From assembly GCA_947628695.1 (NCBI GenBank), contig CANRAV010000004.1:1-64000 (forward strand): a stretch of 64,000 nucleotides of DNA, written 5' to 3'. Shown one piece after another: positions 55,349 to 64,000 of the stretch (position 1 is the first letter of the stretch; every line of letters begins with the position of its first letter). Below the pieces are notes generated by a model. It was given only the letters and a program-made list of their open reading frames with translations, made no database searches and had not been told where the DNA came from. A program made the position numbers and the translations under genes. The DNA is from an uncultured Clostridia bacterium (lineage in GTDB: Bacteria; Bacillota; Clostridia; Oscillospirales; CAG-382).

Positions 55349-56059
55349 ATGGCTGACGTAAGTATCAATTCAAAAGCATCCCAAAAAATAAAAATCGACG
55401 GCACGACTGTCCTTACACCTTACGGCGACGGGTCTTATATGGCAGACAAGCTCTTTTTCTCCGCTGTTAAGGAGGAGGAGTGGCTATGTTATATGGCATC
55501 CAAGGGCTACGCTTTAAAGGGCAGAAAGTTTAAGGGATACATTTTTGACCGGGATGCAAATGCCTCTAAATACTATTATTCCGTGTGTCTTCTTCCTGCC
55601 CAGGCAGAGACGGATTATGCAAAGGATTACATGGAGAATAAATCTAAGCACGGCACGTCTCCCGTCTGCACCTTCTCAAACAAGGCGTATTACAGGACGC
55701 CTGTTACCGAGAAGAGCAACGGTATTGTGAATGATGCAGTGCTGAAGTACAAGCATCTAAGACGCGCTTTTGCTTTCCATTTCGGTTTTCTTCTGTTCTG
55801 GCTGGGGCTTCTGTGCTACAACATTTCCTACTGGGTGCGTTTTGATGCAGCCGGTGTAACTGTTGAAAAGAAGGCGGCTATTTGGAAATACACGATAAAT
55901 ATGACAAAATTCTTCGGCAACTATCCCACTACGCCGTATATATCCCTCTTTATTTGCATCGTGATTCTGTGCATACCCTTTACCGTTTATTATCTTGACC
56001 AGTTTATGTACTCGCGCTTTTTCCTTAAGCGTGTTCAAAAAATATGGCGAAAAAGGTAG
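55349..56059 (+). CDS. DUF2812-like membrane protein
   Basis: KEEEWLCYMASKGYALKGRKFKGYIFDRDANASKYYYSVCLLP followed by two TM segments. Confidence 0.7.
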   Translation: MADVSINSKASQKIKIDGTTVLTPYGDGSYMADKLFFSAVKEEEWLCYMASKGYALKGRKFKGYIFDRDANASKYYYSVCLLPAQAETDYAKDYMENKSKHGTSPVCTFSNKAYYRTPVTEKSNGIVNDAVLKYKHLRRAFAFHFGFLLFWLGLLCYNISYWVRFDAAGVTVEKKAAIWKYTINMTKFFGNYPTTPYISLFICIVILCIPFTVYYLDQFMYSRFFLKRVQKIWRKR

Positions 56060-57078
56060 TTTTGGGGCTTTCCGGCGGTGTCGACAGCGCGTATGCGGCT
56101 TTGAAGCTTAAAGACATGGGCTATGAAGTTGTCGGCGTAAACCTTGTTATGAAGCAAAGCTGTGACAGTTCGGAAGAGGCGTCTGCACTTGCCGGCAGGC
56201 TTCAAATCGATTTCCGCGTCATTCACGCGGAGAAGGAGTTTGAGGAAAAGGTAATAAGGCCATTTGCATCGGCATATGCGTCGGGCTTTACGCCCAATCC
56301 CTGCATTTTGTGCAACCCCGGCGTCAAGTTCAAAAGCCTCTTTTCGTTTGCCGACAGCATTGGGGCGGAAGCTGTTGCAACCGGTCATTACGCCGTAGTT
56401 GCCGAACACTTCGGCAGGTACACATTTTCCCCGGCTGCGGACGCTTTGAAGGATCAGGGCTATTTTCTCTACGGCCTGCCTCAGGAGATGATAAAAAGGC
56501 TCGTGCTTCCTCTCGGTGGAGTTTTGAAAAGCGATGTAAAGGCGTTTTTTGCAAACAATGAAGGCTTTCAGCTCTCTTCGGGGCAGGAAAGCGAGGACAT
56601 CTGTTTTGTCGGCAAAAGCGGCTACAAAACCGTGGTGGAGGAGTATGCCGGCCTTCCTCCGGAGGGGAACTTTATAGACGCAGAGGGGCGCATACTCGGC
56701 CGTCACAAGGGCGTGCACAATTACACTTTAGGTCAGCGCAAGGGGCTTGGCATTGCCCTTGGCGTGCCGGCTTATGTCAGCGAGGTGAACGCCGCAGACA
56801 ACACGGTCACGCTTTCTTACGGCGCACCTCAGCATAGGCGAAGCTTTAAAGTAAGGAATTTGAATTTTCTTTCGGCAGAGACGGTTAATGTAGGGGACAG
56901 GTTTAAAGTCCGCACAAGATATAGGGCAAGGCCCTTAAACTGCGTAATCGAAGAATGCAGCGGGGGTTTTATAACCGTTTCTTTTGAAGGTGAAGGGTGC
57001 ATTGCGGCACCCGGGCAGTCCGCAGTCTTTTACGACGGCAGCGGCTGCATAGCTTTTGGCGGTACCGTTTTTTTGTAA
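56044..57078 (+). CDS. tRNA 2-thiouridylase-like protein (second MnmA paralog)
   Basis: VLGLSGGVDSAYAALKLKDMGYEVVGVNLVMKQ, NPCILCNPGVKFKSL, VATGHYAVV, GQESEDICFVGKSGY, GQRKGLGI. Confidence 0.88.
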   Translation: MAKKVVLGLSGGVDSAYAALKLKDMGYEVVGVNLVMKQSCDSSEEASALAGRLQIDFRVIHAEKEFEEKVIRPFASAYASGFTPNPCILCNPGVKFKSLFSFADSIGAEAVATGHYAVVAEHFGRYTFSPAADALKDQGYFLYGLPQEMIKRLVLPLGGVLKSDVKAFFANNEGFQLSSGQESEDICFVGKSGYKTVVEEYAGLPPEGNFIDAEGRILGRHKGVHNYTLGQRKGLGIALGVPAYVSEVNAADNTVTLSYGAPQHRRSFKVRNLNFLSAETVNVGDRFKVRTRYRARPLNCVIEECSGGFITVSFEGEGCIAAPGQSAVFYDGSGCIAFGGTVFL

Positions 57079-57093
57079 GCACGGAGGCGTTTT

Positions 57094-58026
57094 ATGGAAT
57101 ACAGTGTTAAGCTTTTAACCTTGGTAAAGGAGTTTTCGTTAAAGGGCATTGTCGTCCCCGACAACATCGAAGAAATTGAAGTTGTCCGCTCGGACGTAAG
57201 CCGCCCGGGTCTTCCGCTTTGCGGGTATTTCGAGTATTTCGAGGGCGGAAGAATACAGATAATGGGCAAGATGGAGATGAGCTATATAGAGGGGCTCTCT
57301 TACGAAAAGCGCGTAGAGTCTTTAAGCAATTTCCTGTCACGCGGGGTCGTCTGCGTCGTAGTTACAACAAACCTAAGTATTTGCAAAGAGCTTGTGGAGC
57401 TTTGCGAAAAGTACAAAACCCCGCTGTATCTGACAACGGACAACACCTCGTACTTTATGGCTGCTCTTATTGCATCGCTTAACATCCATCTGGCTGAAAG
57501 GATAGCCCTTCACGGCGTGCTTGTTGAGGTGTACGGCGAGGGCATCCTTCTTCTCGGCGACAGCGGCATGGGTAAAAGCGAAACGGCAATAGAGCTTGTC
57601 AAAAGGGGCCACAGGCTTATCGCCGACGATTCCGTAGAGATAAAGCGCGTGTCTGCAAAGTCGCTTGTCGGTTCCGCACCGGAGCTTATAAGGCATTACG
57701 TTGAAATGCGCGGTATAGGCATAGTCGACATACGCCGTATCTTCGGCATGGGTGCGATAAAGCTAAGCGAAAAAATCGACCTCATAATCAATATAGAAAA
57801 CTGGGTACAGGGCAAACAGTACGAAAGATTCGGCCTTGATGACGAGTACACGGAGATTCTCGGTATAAAGATACCTTCCATTACCGTTCCGATAACGCCC
57901 GGCAGGAATCTTGCCGTAATCATAGAAATCGCTGCGATGAACCACCGCCAGAAGAAGATGGGCTACAACACCGCAGAGGAATTCAACAAAAAGCTTATGT
58001 CAATGTACGGCGAAGGAAAAGACTGA
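57094..58026 (+). CDS. hprK: HPr kinase/phosphorylase
   Basis: ILLLGDSGMGKSETAIELVKRGHRLIADDSVEIKRV, MRGIGIVDIRRIFGMGAI. Confidence 0.96.
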   Translation: MEYSVKLLTLVKEFSLKGIVVPDNIEEIEVVRSDVSRPGLPLCGYFEYFEGGRIQIMGKMEMSYIEGLSYEKRVESLSNFLSRGVVCVVVTTNLSICKELVELCEKYKTPLYLTTDNTSYFMAALIASLNIHLAERIALHGVLVEVYGEGILLLGDSGMGKSETAIELVKRGHRLIADDSVEIKRVSAKSLVGSAPELIRHYVEMRGIGIVDIRRIFGMGAIKLSEKIDLIINIENWVQGKQYERFGLDDEYTEILGIKIPSITVPITPGRNLAVIIEIAAMNHRQKKMGYNTAEEFNKKLMSMYGEGKD

Positions 58027-58028
58027 TT

Positions 58029-58973
58029 ATGTACACGATAGGGATTGACCTTGGCGGCACAGGTATTAAGGGCGGTTTGTGCGACGAAAACGGCAGCATA
58101 ATATTCAGGACGAGCGTTCCTACCGGAAAGGGTGTATCTGCGGACGATATTACGGATTCCATTGTCTCGATATGCCGCAGACTTATGAGCCTTTCGCACG
58201 GCGTCGAATACATCGGCGTTGCCGTTCCCGGTACGGCAGACCTTGAAAACGGGAAGCTTGTCTTTTGCAACAACTTGCCGTTTTTAAACTATCCCTTGTT
58301 AGAGGAGCTTAAAAAGCGCCTTCCGGACTGCCGGTTTTATATCGAAAACGACGCCAATGCGGCTGCTTTGGGCGAGGCGATGTGCGGCGGAGCAAAAGGA
58401 TGCAGGGACATGGTTCTTATAACACTCGGCACCGGCGTCGGCAGCGGCATTATTATAGACGGCAAGATCTTTTCCGGCTTCAATTATGCCGGCGGTGAGC
58501 TTGGTCACATGGTTGTAAACGCAGGCGGCAGGCAGTGCACCTGCGGCAGGCGCGGCTGTTGGGAGGCGTATTCCTCCGCAAGCGGGCTTATACGCTCCAC
58601 TCTCGAAGCCATGAACAGGCACAAAGAATCCGCACTGTGGGACGTTTGCGGCGGAAGCGAAGACAAGGTAGACGGTCAGACGGCCTTCAGGGCAGCGGAC
58701 ACAGGCGACAAAACGGCAAAATACGTTGTAAAGCAATACATTAAACACCTTGCCTGCGGCATTATCAACACCATAAACATACTTCAGCCGGAGGTTTTGT
58801 GCATAGGCGGCGGTATATCAAACGAAGGGGACAACCTCTTCCTTCCGCTTATAAAGGTGATAGAGAAAGAGCAGTATTCAAGGTACTGCGAGAAGAAGAC
58901 AGAAATACGCATAGCCTCGCTTGGGAACGACGCCGGCATTATAGGCGCCGCAATGCTTGGCAGACAGAAATGA
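58029..58973 (+). CDS. ROK family sugar kinase (glucokinase-like)
   Basis: YTIGIDLGGTGIKGGLCDENG, GGELGHMVVNAGGRQCTCGRRGCWEAYSSASGL. Confidence 0.93.
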   Translation: MYTIGIDLGGTGIKGGLCDENGSIIFRTSVPTGKGVSADDITDSIVSICRRLMSLSHGVEYIGVAVPGTADLENGKLVFCNNLPFLNYPLLEELKKRLPDCRFYIENDANAAALGEAMCGGAKGCRDMVLITLGTGVGSGIIIDGKIFSGFNYAGGELGHMVVNAGGRQCTCGRRGCWEAYSSASGLIRSTLEAMNRHKESALWDVCGGSEDKVDGQTAFRAADTGDKTAKYVVKQYIKHLACGIINTINILQPEVLCIGGGISNEGDNLFLPLIKVIEKEQYSRYCEKKTEIRIASLGNDAGIIGAAMLGRQK

Positions 58974-59010
58974 AAGGAGCGTGCCTATTCCGGGCACGGC
59001 TGCACATAGA

Positions 59011-61344
59011 ATGCAAAAAATTACAGAGCAAATTGAGATTATGACCTTGCCGACCATCGCGCTGCGCGGCATTGTCGTTTTTCCCAATATTGTTACAAGC
59101 TTTGAGATTGCAAGGAAGCAGTCGGTAAAAGCTTTAAAAACTGCGCAGGACGGCGACGGAAGGATATTCCTTGTAACTCAGGACGACCCTTCCATACTGG
59201 AGCCGAAGGCCAAAAATCTTCAGTCCGTCGGTGTTATCGCAAAAATTGACCACAGCTTTAAGCTTCCGGACGGGAACATCCAGGTAATTGCCGAGGGTAT
59301 TGCCAGGGCAGAGCTTAGGACTCTTGAGGAAGGCGACGGGGAGCTTGTAAGCACCGTTTATGTGCGCGAAATACAGTACGAGGAGATCGGCATAACAGAG
59401 CAGCTTGAAGCGATGAAGGACGCGTGGGCTGCATTGACCGAGTACCTTAAATATGCTCCCAACCGTTCAAAGGAAATAACCGACTCTGCGCGTTCCATAA
59501 CCGACGCAGGCATGCTTGCGGACTTTTTTGCCTCTTCGTTCCTGATTAAGACCGAGGACAGGCAGGCCGTTCTCGACGTTTACGACCCCATTGAAAGGCT
59601 CAACAAGTTTACGTCTATCATCAAGGCTGAGCTTGAGTACATGTACATAGACTCTGAAATTCAGAACAAGGTCAGGTCGACGCTTCAGAAAAATCAGAGG
59701 GACGCGTACCTGCGCGAGCAGCTTAGGGTCATCAGCTCGGAGCTTGGTAATTCCGACGAAGAAGGATACAGCGACGACGAGGAGCTTGTCGAAGCCATAA
59801 AAAGCCGGAATCTTCCGTTAGAGGTGCGCGCAAAGCTCATGAAAGAGGCTTCCAAAATCGCAAAAATGCCTTTCGGTTCGCAGGAAGCTACTGTCATAAG
59901 GAACTACATCGACGTGTGCCTTGAGCTGCCATGGAACAAATATTCTAAGGACAGGCTGGATGTTGAACGCGCAAGAAAGATACTTGAAAGCGACCACGAC
60001 GGGCTTAAAAAGGTAAAAGAGCGCATACTGGAGTACATTGCCGTCAAGAAGCAGACAAAGGAGCTGGAGGGACAGATACTTTGCTTTGTCGGCCCTCCCG
60101 GCGTGGGCAAAACCTCTATAGCGCGGTCGATAGCGCGCGCTCTTAACAGGAAGTACGTGCGCATTGCCCTTGGCGGTGTGCGGGACGAAGCGGATATAAG
60201 GGGTCACAGAAAGACCTATGTGGCTTCTATGCCCGGGCGTATTGTCAACGGCCTGAAGCTTGCGGGCACCATGAACCCGGTGATGCTTCTCGACGAGATA
60301 GACAAGCTCGCGGTTGACGCGCACGGCGACCCGTCTTCGGCACTGCTGGAGGTTTTGGACTCCGAACAGAACAAAACCTTCCGCGACCACTTTATAGAGC
60401 TGCCCATTGACCTTTCAAAGTGCCTTTTCATCACTACCGCGAACAGCGTGGAAACCATACCGGACGCACTTCTTGACAGGCTTGAGATAATACAAATGGA
60501 CAGCTATTCCGAAGAAGAGAAGCTGTCCATAGCAAAGAACCACCTTATACCGAAGCAGCTGAAGAAGCACGGGCTTACAAAAAAGGCTCTGCGCTTTACA
60601 GACGGCGGCATAAAGCTGCTTATAAACTCCTACACAAAGGAAGCCGGCGTAAGGTCGCTTGAGCGTGAAATTGCAAACATATGCCGCAAGGTGACCATGC
60701 TTTACATAAGCGGTAACGACAAAACTTTTACGGCTGACGAAGCGCTTATAAAGTCACTCCTGGGGGCAGAGCATTTTACCCCCGACAGGATCTACAGCGA
60801 AAACGAGGTAGGCGTTGTAAACGGCTTGGCGTGGACGTCTCTGGGTGGGGAAATGCTTCGCATAGAGGCACTGTCAATGCCGGGAAGCGGGAAGCTGGAG
60901 CTTACCGGGAATCTGGGCGACGTCATGAAGGAGTCGGCAAAGGCTGCAATTAGCTATATACGCGCTAACAGCGAGTATTTGGGCGTTGACGCGTCTTTTA
61001 CCGAAAAAAGGGACATCCACGTTCACGTGCCTGAGGGGGCAGTTCCGAAGGATGGGCCAAGTGCCGGCATCAGCATATGCACGGCTCTTGTTTCCGTGCT
61101 GTCACGCAGGGCCGTAAAGCAAAGCATAGCAATGACGGGGGAGCTGACTCTTACCGGCCGGGTTTTGAAAATCGGCGGACTTAAGGAAAAGTCCATGGCG
61201 GCATACAAGGCGGGTGTAAGCACCGTTATAATACCGGCCGAGAATTTGCCGGACGTTGAAGAATTTGACAGCGAAATAAAGGCCGCTTTAAATTTTGTGC
61301 CTGTAAAGAGCTTTTCCGAAGTGGCGTCTCTTGCTCTTGAGTAG
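59011..61344 (+). CDS. lon: ATP-dependent protease La
   Basis: LPTIALRGIVVFPNIVTSFEIARKQSVKAL, FVGPPGVGKTSIARSIARAL, PKDGPSAGISICTALVS catalytic Ser; start ambiguous (TTG 58957, GTG 58981, ATG 59011). Confidence 0.95.
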   Translation: MQKITEQIEIMTLPTIALRGIVVFPNIVTSFEIARKQSVKALKTAQDGDGRIFLVTQDDPSILEPKAKNLQSVGVIAKIDHSFKLPDGNIQVIAEGIARAELRTLEEGDGELVSTVYVREIQYEEIGITEQLEAMKDAWAALTEYLKYAPNRSKEITDSARSITDAGMLADFFASSFLIKTEDRQAVLDVYDPIERLNKFTSIIKAELEYMYIDSEIQNKVRSTLQKNQRDAYLREQLRVISSELGNSDEEGYSDDEELVEAIKSRNLPLEVRAKLMKEASKIAKMPFGSQEATVIRNYIDVCLELPWNKYSKDRLDVERARKILESDHDGLKKVKERILEYIAVKKQTKELEGQILCFVGPPGVGKTSIARSIARALNRKYVRIALGGVRDEADIRGHRKTYVASMPGRIVNGLKLAGTMNPVMLLDEIDKLAVDAHGDPSSALLEVLDSEQNKTFRDHFIELPIDLSKCLFITTANSVETIPDALLDRLEIIQMDSYSEEEKLSIAKNHLIPKQLKKHGLTKKALRFTDGGIKLLINSYTKEAGVRSLEREIANICRKVTMLYISGNDKTFTADEALIKSLLGAEHFTPDRIYSENEVGVVNGLAWTSLGGEMLRIEALSMPGSGKLELTGNLGDVMKESAKAAISYIRANSEYLGVDASFTEKRDIHVHVPEGAVPKDGPSAGISICTALVSVLSRRAVKQSIAMTGELTLTGRVLKIGGLKEKSMAAYKAGVSTVIIPAENLPDVEEFDSEIKAALNFVPVKSFSEVASLALE

Positions 61345-61359
61345 AAGGAGAGTTTGCGC

Positions 61360-61968
61360 ATGAATATGGTTTTCGGCGGGCTTAATCTGCACAATACGGA
61401 GCTTGCGGTCACCGCAGGTCTTCCCGGCCAGCTTATAAAGCAAGGCCTTCCGCAGGTGGCGTTTTCCGGCCGCTCGAATGTGGGGAAAAGCTCGCTTATA
61501 AATTCGATCCTCTGCAGAAAAAAGCTTGCCCGTGTCAGCTCCGAGCCGGGGAAGACGATAACCGTAAATTACTATCTCGTTGACAAAAAGCTTTACCTTG
61601 TCGATCTGCCGGGCTATGGCTATGCCCGCAGAAGCAAGTCGGACATTGCGCGCTGGTCGCGGCTGACACAGGGGTATTTTGAAAGCAATTCGGCAATAAA
61701 GCTTGTTTTGCAGCTTGTAGATTCACGCGTCGGGATAACCGACGACGACAGGGTGATGCTGGAGTGGCTTTCTCACTACTCGGTGCCGTATATTGTTGTC
61801 GTCACCAAGTGCGACAAGCCAAATAAAACGCAGCTTGCGAAAAGCGTCGGGAGGATAGTAAACGACCCGTCTGTCATGCCGGGGACGCAGTGCGTGCTGT
61901 ATTCGTCTTTAAAGGGACTGGGCAGAGAGGCCCTTATAGAGAGTGTTGTTGAGAGGGTGATTAACTGA
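61360..61968 (+). CDS. engB: Ribosome biogenesis GTP-binding protein YihA/YsxC
   Basis: QVAFSGRSNVGKSSLINSIL, SSEPGKTITVNYYLV, LVDLPGYGYARRSK; ATG 61360 after AAGGAG. Confidence 0.95.
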   Translation: MNMVFGGLNLHNTELAVTAGLPGQLIKQGLPQVAFSGRSNVGKSSLINSILCRKKLARVSSEPGKTITVNYYLVDKKLYLVDLPGYGYARRSKSDIARWSRLTQGYFESNSAIKLVLQLVDSRVGITDDDRVMLEWLSHYSVPYIVVVTKCDKPNKTQLAKSVGRIVNDPSVMPGTQCVLYSSLKGLGREALIESVVERVIN

Positions 61969-61969
61969 T

Positions 61970-63265
61970 ATGCTTCATAAAAACTTGTCTGTAAACGATA
62001 ACGGCCATTTGGCGATAGCGGGCTTTGACACCGTAGAGCTTGCAAAAAAATACAAAACGCCGCTTTACGTGCTTGACACCGACAGTGTGTACGAAAGCTG
62101 CGTTAAGTATAAAACGCTGATAAGCAAATATTTTGCCGAGGGAAGCAAGCCGCTTTTCGCAAGCAAGGCGCTTTCCTGTACGGAGATTTACAGAATTGCG
62201 GAAAAAGCGGGAATAGGCATAGACGTTGTCTCCGGCGGGGAAATATACACCGCAAAGAAAGCGGGTTTTCCGCTTAAAAACGCGTATTTCCACGGAAATA
62301 ACAAAACCGACGCGGACATTGCCTTTGCGCTTGACTGCGGCGTCGGCTGCTTTGTGGTTGACAATACCGAGGAGATAAACGCACTTCAGGCGGAGGCGGA
62401 GCGTCGGGGCATTTCCGTCCGTGTGATGCTTCGCGTCAGCCCCGGCATAGACCCGCACACGCACAAGGCTGTGGTCACAGGCTCCGTCGACTCTAAGTTC
62501 GGTATAGCAATAGAAACCGGCCAGGCGCTTGAAGCGATAAAGCTTATATCGGGATGCAAAAATCTCCTGCTTGAGGGGCTGCATTGCCACATAGGCTCGC
62601 AGATCTTTGAATACGACCCATTTGCGGAAGCCGCGGCGGTGCTTATACGCTTTGTTTCCGAGGTCAAGGCAAAGCTCCGCATATCCGTTAATGCATTAAA
62701 CCTTGGCGGAGGCTTCGGTGTGCGGTACACCGATGAAGACCCAGAATTTGACTACGAGGCTGTCCTTTCAAAGATCTCCGCATCGATAAAGAAAAGCTGT
62801 GCCGAATGCGGCGTGGAAGAGCCGAAGATATACTTTGAACCCGGCCGTTCCATAGTGGCGGCTGCCGGACTTACGCTTTACACCGTAGGCTCCTTCAAGA
62901 CCATAAAGGGCTACAAGTCCTACGTTTCCATAGACGGCGGCATGCCGGACAACCCGCGCTATGCGCTTTATCAATCAAAATACACCTGCCTTATTGCAAA
63001 TAAAGCAGGTGAAGAAAAAAGCGTATGCGCAACCGTTGCCGGCAGGTGCTGCGAAAGCGGCGACCTCATACAGGAGGACGTCAAGCTTCAGCACTGCGAG
63101 CGCGGGGACATACTTGCCGTTCTCGTAACCGGTGCGTACAACTATTCAATGGCATCAAACTACAACCGCCTGCCAAGGCCGGCGATGGTTGCAGTCGGCA
63201 GGGAAGGCGACCGCGTTATAATAAAGCGTGAAAGCTATGAAGACCTTGTCAGAAACGATATTTGA
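61970..63265 (+). CDS. lysA: Diaminopimelate decarboxylase
   Basis: TPLYVLDTDSVYESC, FASKALSCTEIYRIAEKAGIGIDVVSGGEI, HCHIGSQIF, LNLGGGFGVRYT, EPGRSIVAAAGL. Confidence 0.95.
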   Translation: MLHKNLSVNDNGHLAIAGFDTVELAKKYKTPLYVLDTDSVYESCVKYKTLISKYFAEGSKPLFASKALSCTEIYRIAEKAGIGIDVVSGGEIYTAKKAGFPLKNAYFHGNNKTDADIAFALDCGVGCFVVDNTEEINALQAEAERRGISVRVMLRVSPGIDPHTHKAVVTGSVDSKFGIAIETGQALEAIKLISGCKNLLLEGLHCHIGSQIFEYDPFAEAAAVLIRFVSEVKAKLRISVNALNLGGGFGVRYTDEDPEFDYEAVLSKISASIKKSCAECGVEEPKIYFEPGRSIVAAAGLTLYTVGSFKTIKGYKSYVSIDGGMPDNPRYALYQSKYTCLIANKAGEEKSVCATVAGRCCESGDLIQEDVKLQHCERGDILAVLVTGAYNYSMASNYNRLPRPAMVAVGREGDRVIIKRESYEDLVRNDI

Positions 63266-64000
63266 AAAGCTTTAAAAAATCCGGTTTCGACGCGTAAAAC
63301 TCCTTACCGTCGAGGTAGGAGAGGCTGTCCTTTTCGGACCGCAAAAACTCAATTCTGTAAGCACACAAAGACTGGTGGCAAAATCCCTGCCGCCTGTCTT
63401 TTTTGTTTACGGCGTATTTACCGTCGCCAAGCAGCGGATATCCCGCACCGGCAAGCTGCGCACGTATCTGGTGCGTCCTGCCCGTCACAAGCTCTGCAAG
63501 CACAAGGGACAAGCCGTTTTGGCTTTCAAGAACTTTGTACTTGGTAACGGCTTCCTTCTCGTCTGCGCTCGTCTTTTTGCCGCTTAAATAAACACGGTTT
63601 GCACCGCTGTCCTTCGATAAAAAGCCTCTAAGCGTCCCCTCCTTCGGCTGCGGCGTGCCGTGCACGGCCGCAAGGTATTGCTTTTTGACAAGGCGTTTCT
63701 TAATCCTGAGGTTCATGTCCCTAAGCGCGTCCCCGGTTTTCGCCGCAATGACAAGCCCGCAGGTGTTGCGGTCAATGCGGTTGCAAAGTGCAGGCGCAAA
63801 CGCCCCTCCGGGGGTGTACTCCCCCTTCTCGGAGAGATAGGCCTTTATGTGGTTTATAAGCGTGTTGTAGCCTTCCTTGTCGTCGGAGTGGCATATAAGC
63901 CCGGCCGGCTTGTCTGCAATTATTATGTTTTCGTCCTCATATACTACCTTTAAGTCCGGCTTTATGTGCGTGTATGCGGTCTCCTCCGCCGTCTCCGCAA
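63249..64000 (-). CDS. RluA-family pseudouridine synthase (N-terminus beyond window edge)
   Basis: Track shows only an internal fragment; reverse frame continues to the edge: VVYEDENIIIADKPAGLICHSDD...FAPALCNRIDRNTCGLVIAAKTGDALRDMNLRIKKRLVKKQYLAAVHG. Confidence 0.9.
   Translation of the reverse strand, partial: AETAEETAYTHIKPDLKVVYEDENIIIADKPAGLICHSDDKEGYNTLINHIKAYLSEKGEYTPGGAFAPALCNRIDRNTCGLVIAAKTGDALRDMNLRIKKRLVKKQYLAAVHGTPQPKEGTLRGFLSKDSGANRVYLSGKKTSADEKEAVTKYKVLESQNGLSLVLAELVTGRTHQIRAQLAGAGYPLLGDGKYAVNKKDRRQGFCHQSLCAYRIEFLRSEKDSLSYLDGKEFYASKPDFLKLFKYRF

Noticed and set aside
1-64000. CRISPR arrays, restriction or toxin-antitoxin defence islands, insertion sequences
   Set aside because: No regularly spaced repeats, Cas, nuclease-methylase pairs or transposase motifs were recognised in either strand.

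Overview
The window looks like a chromosomal segment of a Clostridia-type, probably endospore-lineage Firmicute (SpoIIID, HprK, Lon, EngB, BceRS/BceAB-like module). Left edge: a minus-strand operon mnmA-pdxS-pdxT-moeB/thiF-like-rhodanese-small Cys-rich ORF-tcdA, divergent from cysK-metY. Two giant LPXTG-anchored vWA/Cna-B surface proteins (about 2270 and 2510 aa) are paralogous and lie in the same orientation about 25 kb apart. Each is preceded by a diverged copy of the same ~360-bp non-coding block that ends in a sigma-A-type promoter. The segment between them carries a four-repeat zinc-ribbon plus AP2-like protein, a PlsC / GT8 / GT8-PlsC-fusion operon, alr, nnrD, an SGNH lipoprotein, a NagZ-like GH3 and tRNA-Pro(GGG). 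After the second adhesin come nifS/nifU, two ABC systems with a two-component system, anmK, spoIIID, topB, a second mnmA paralog, hprK, a ROK kinase, lon, engB, lysA and an rluA-family gene running off the edge. Strongest leads: (1) an unannotated 12-codon leader ORF ending Arg-Arg-Cys-Cys-Arg between a perfect consensus promoter and cysK; (2) the duplicated promoter block before both giant adhesins; (3) the four-repeat CxC/SCGC-AP2 protein; (4) the GT8-PlsC fusion operon; (5) a split E1-like/rhodanese/Cys-rich sulfur-relay candidate beside tRNA-modification genes. No CRISPR array, integrase, transposase or prophage was seen. All functional calls are from reading motifs, without database searches.
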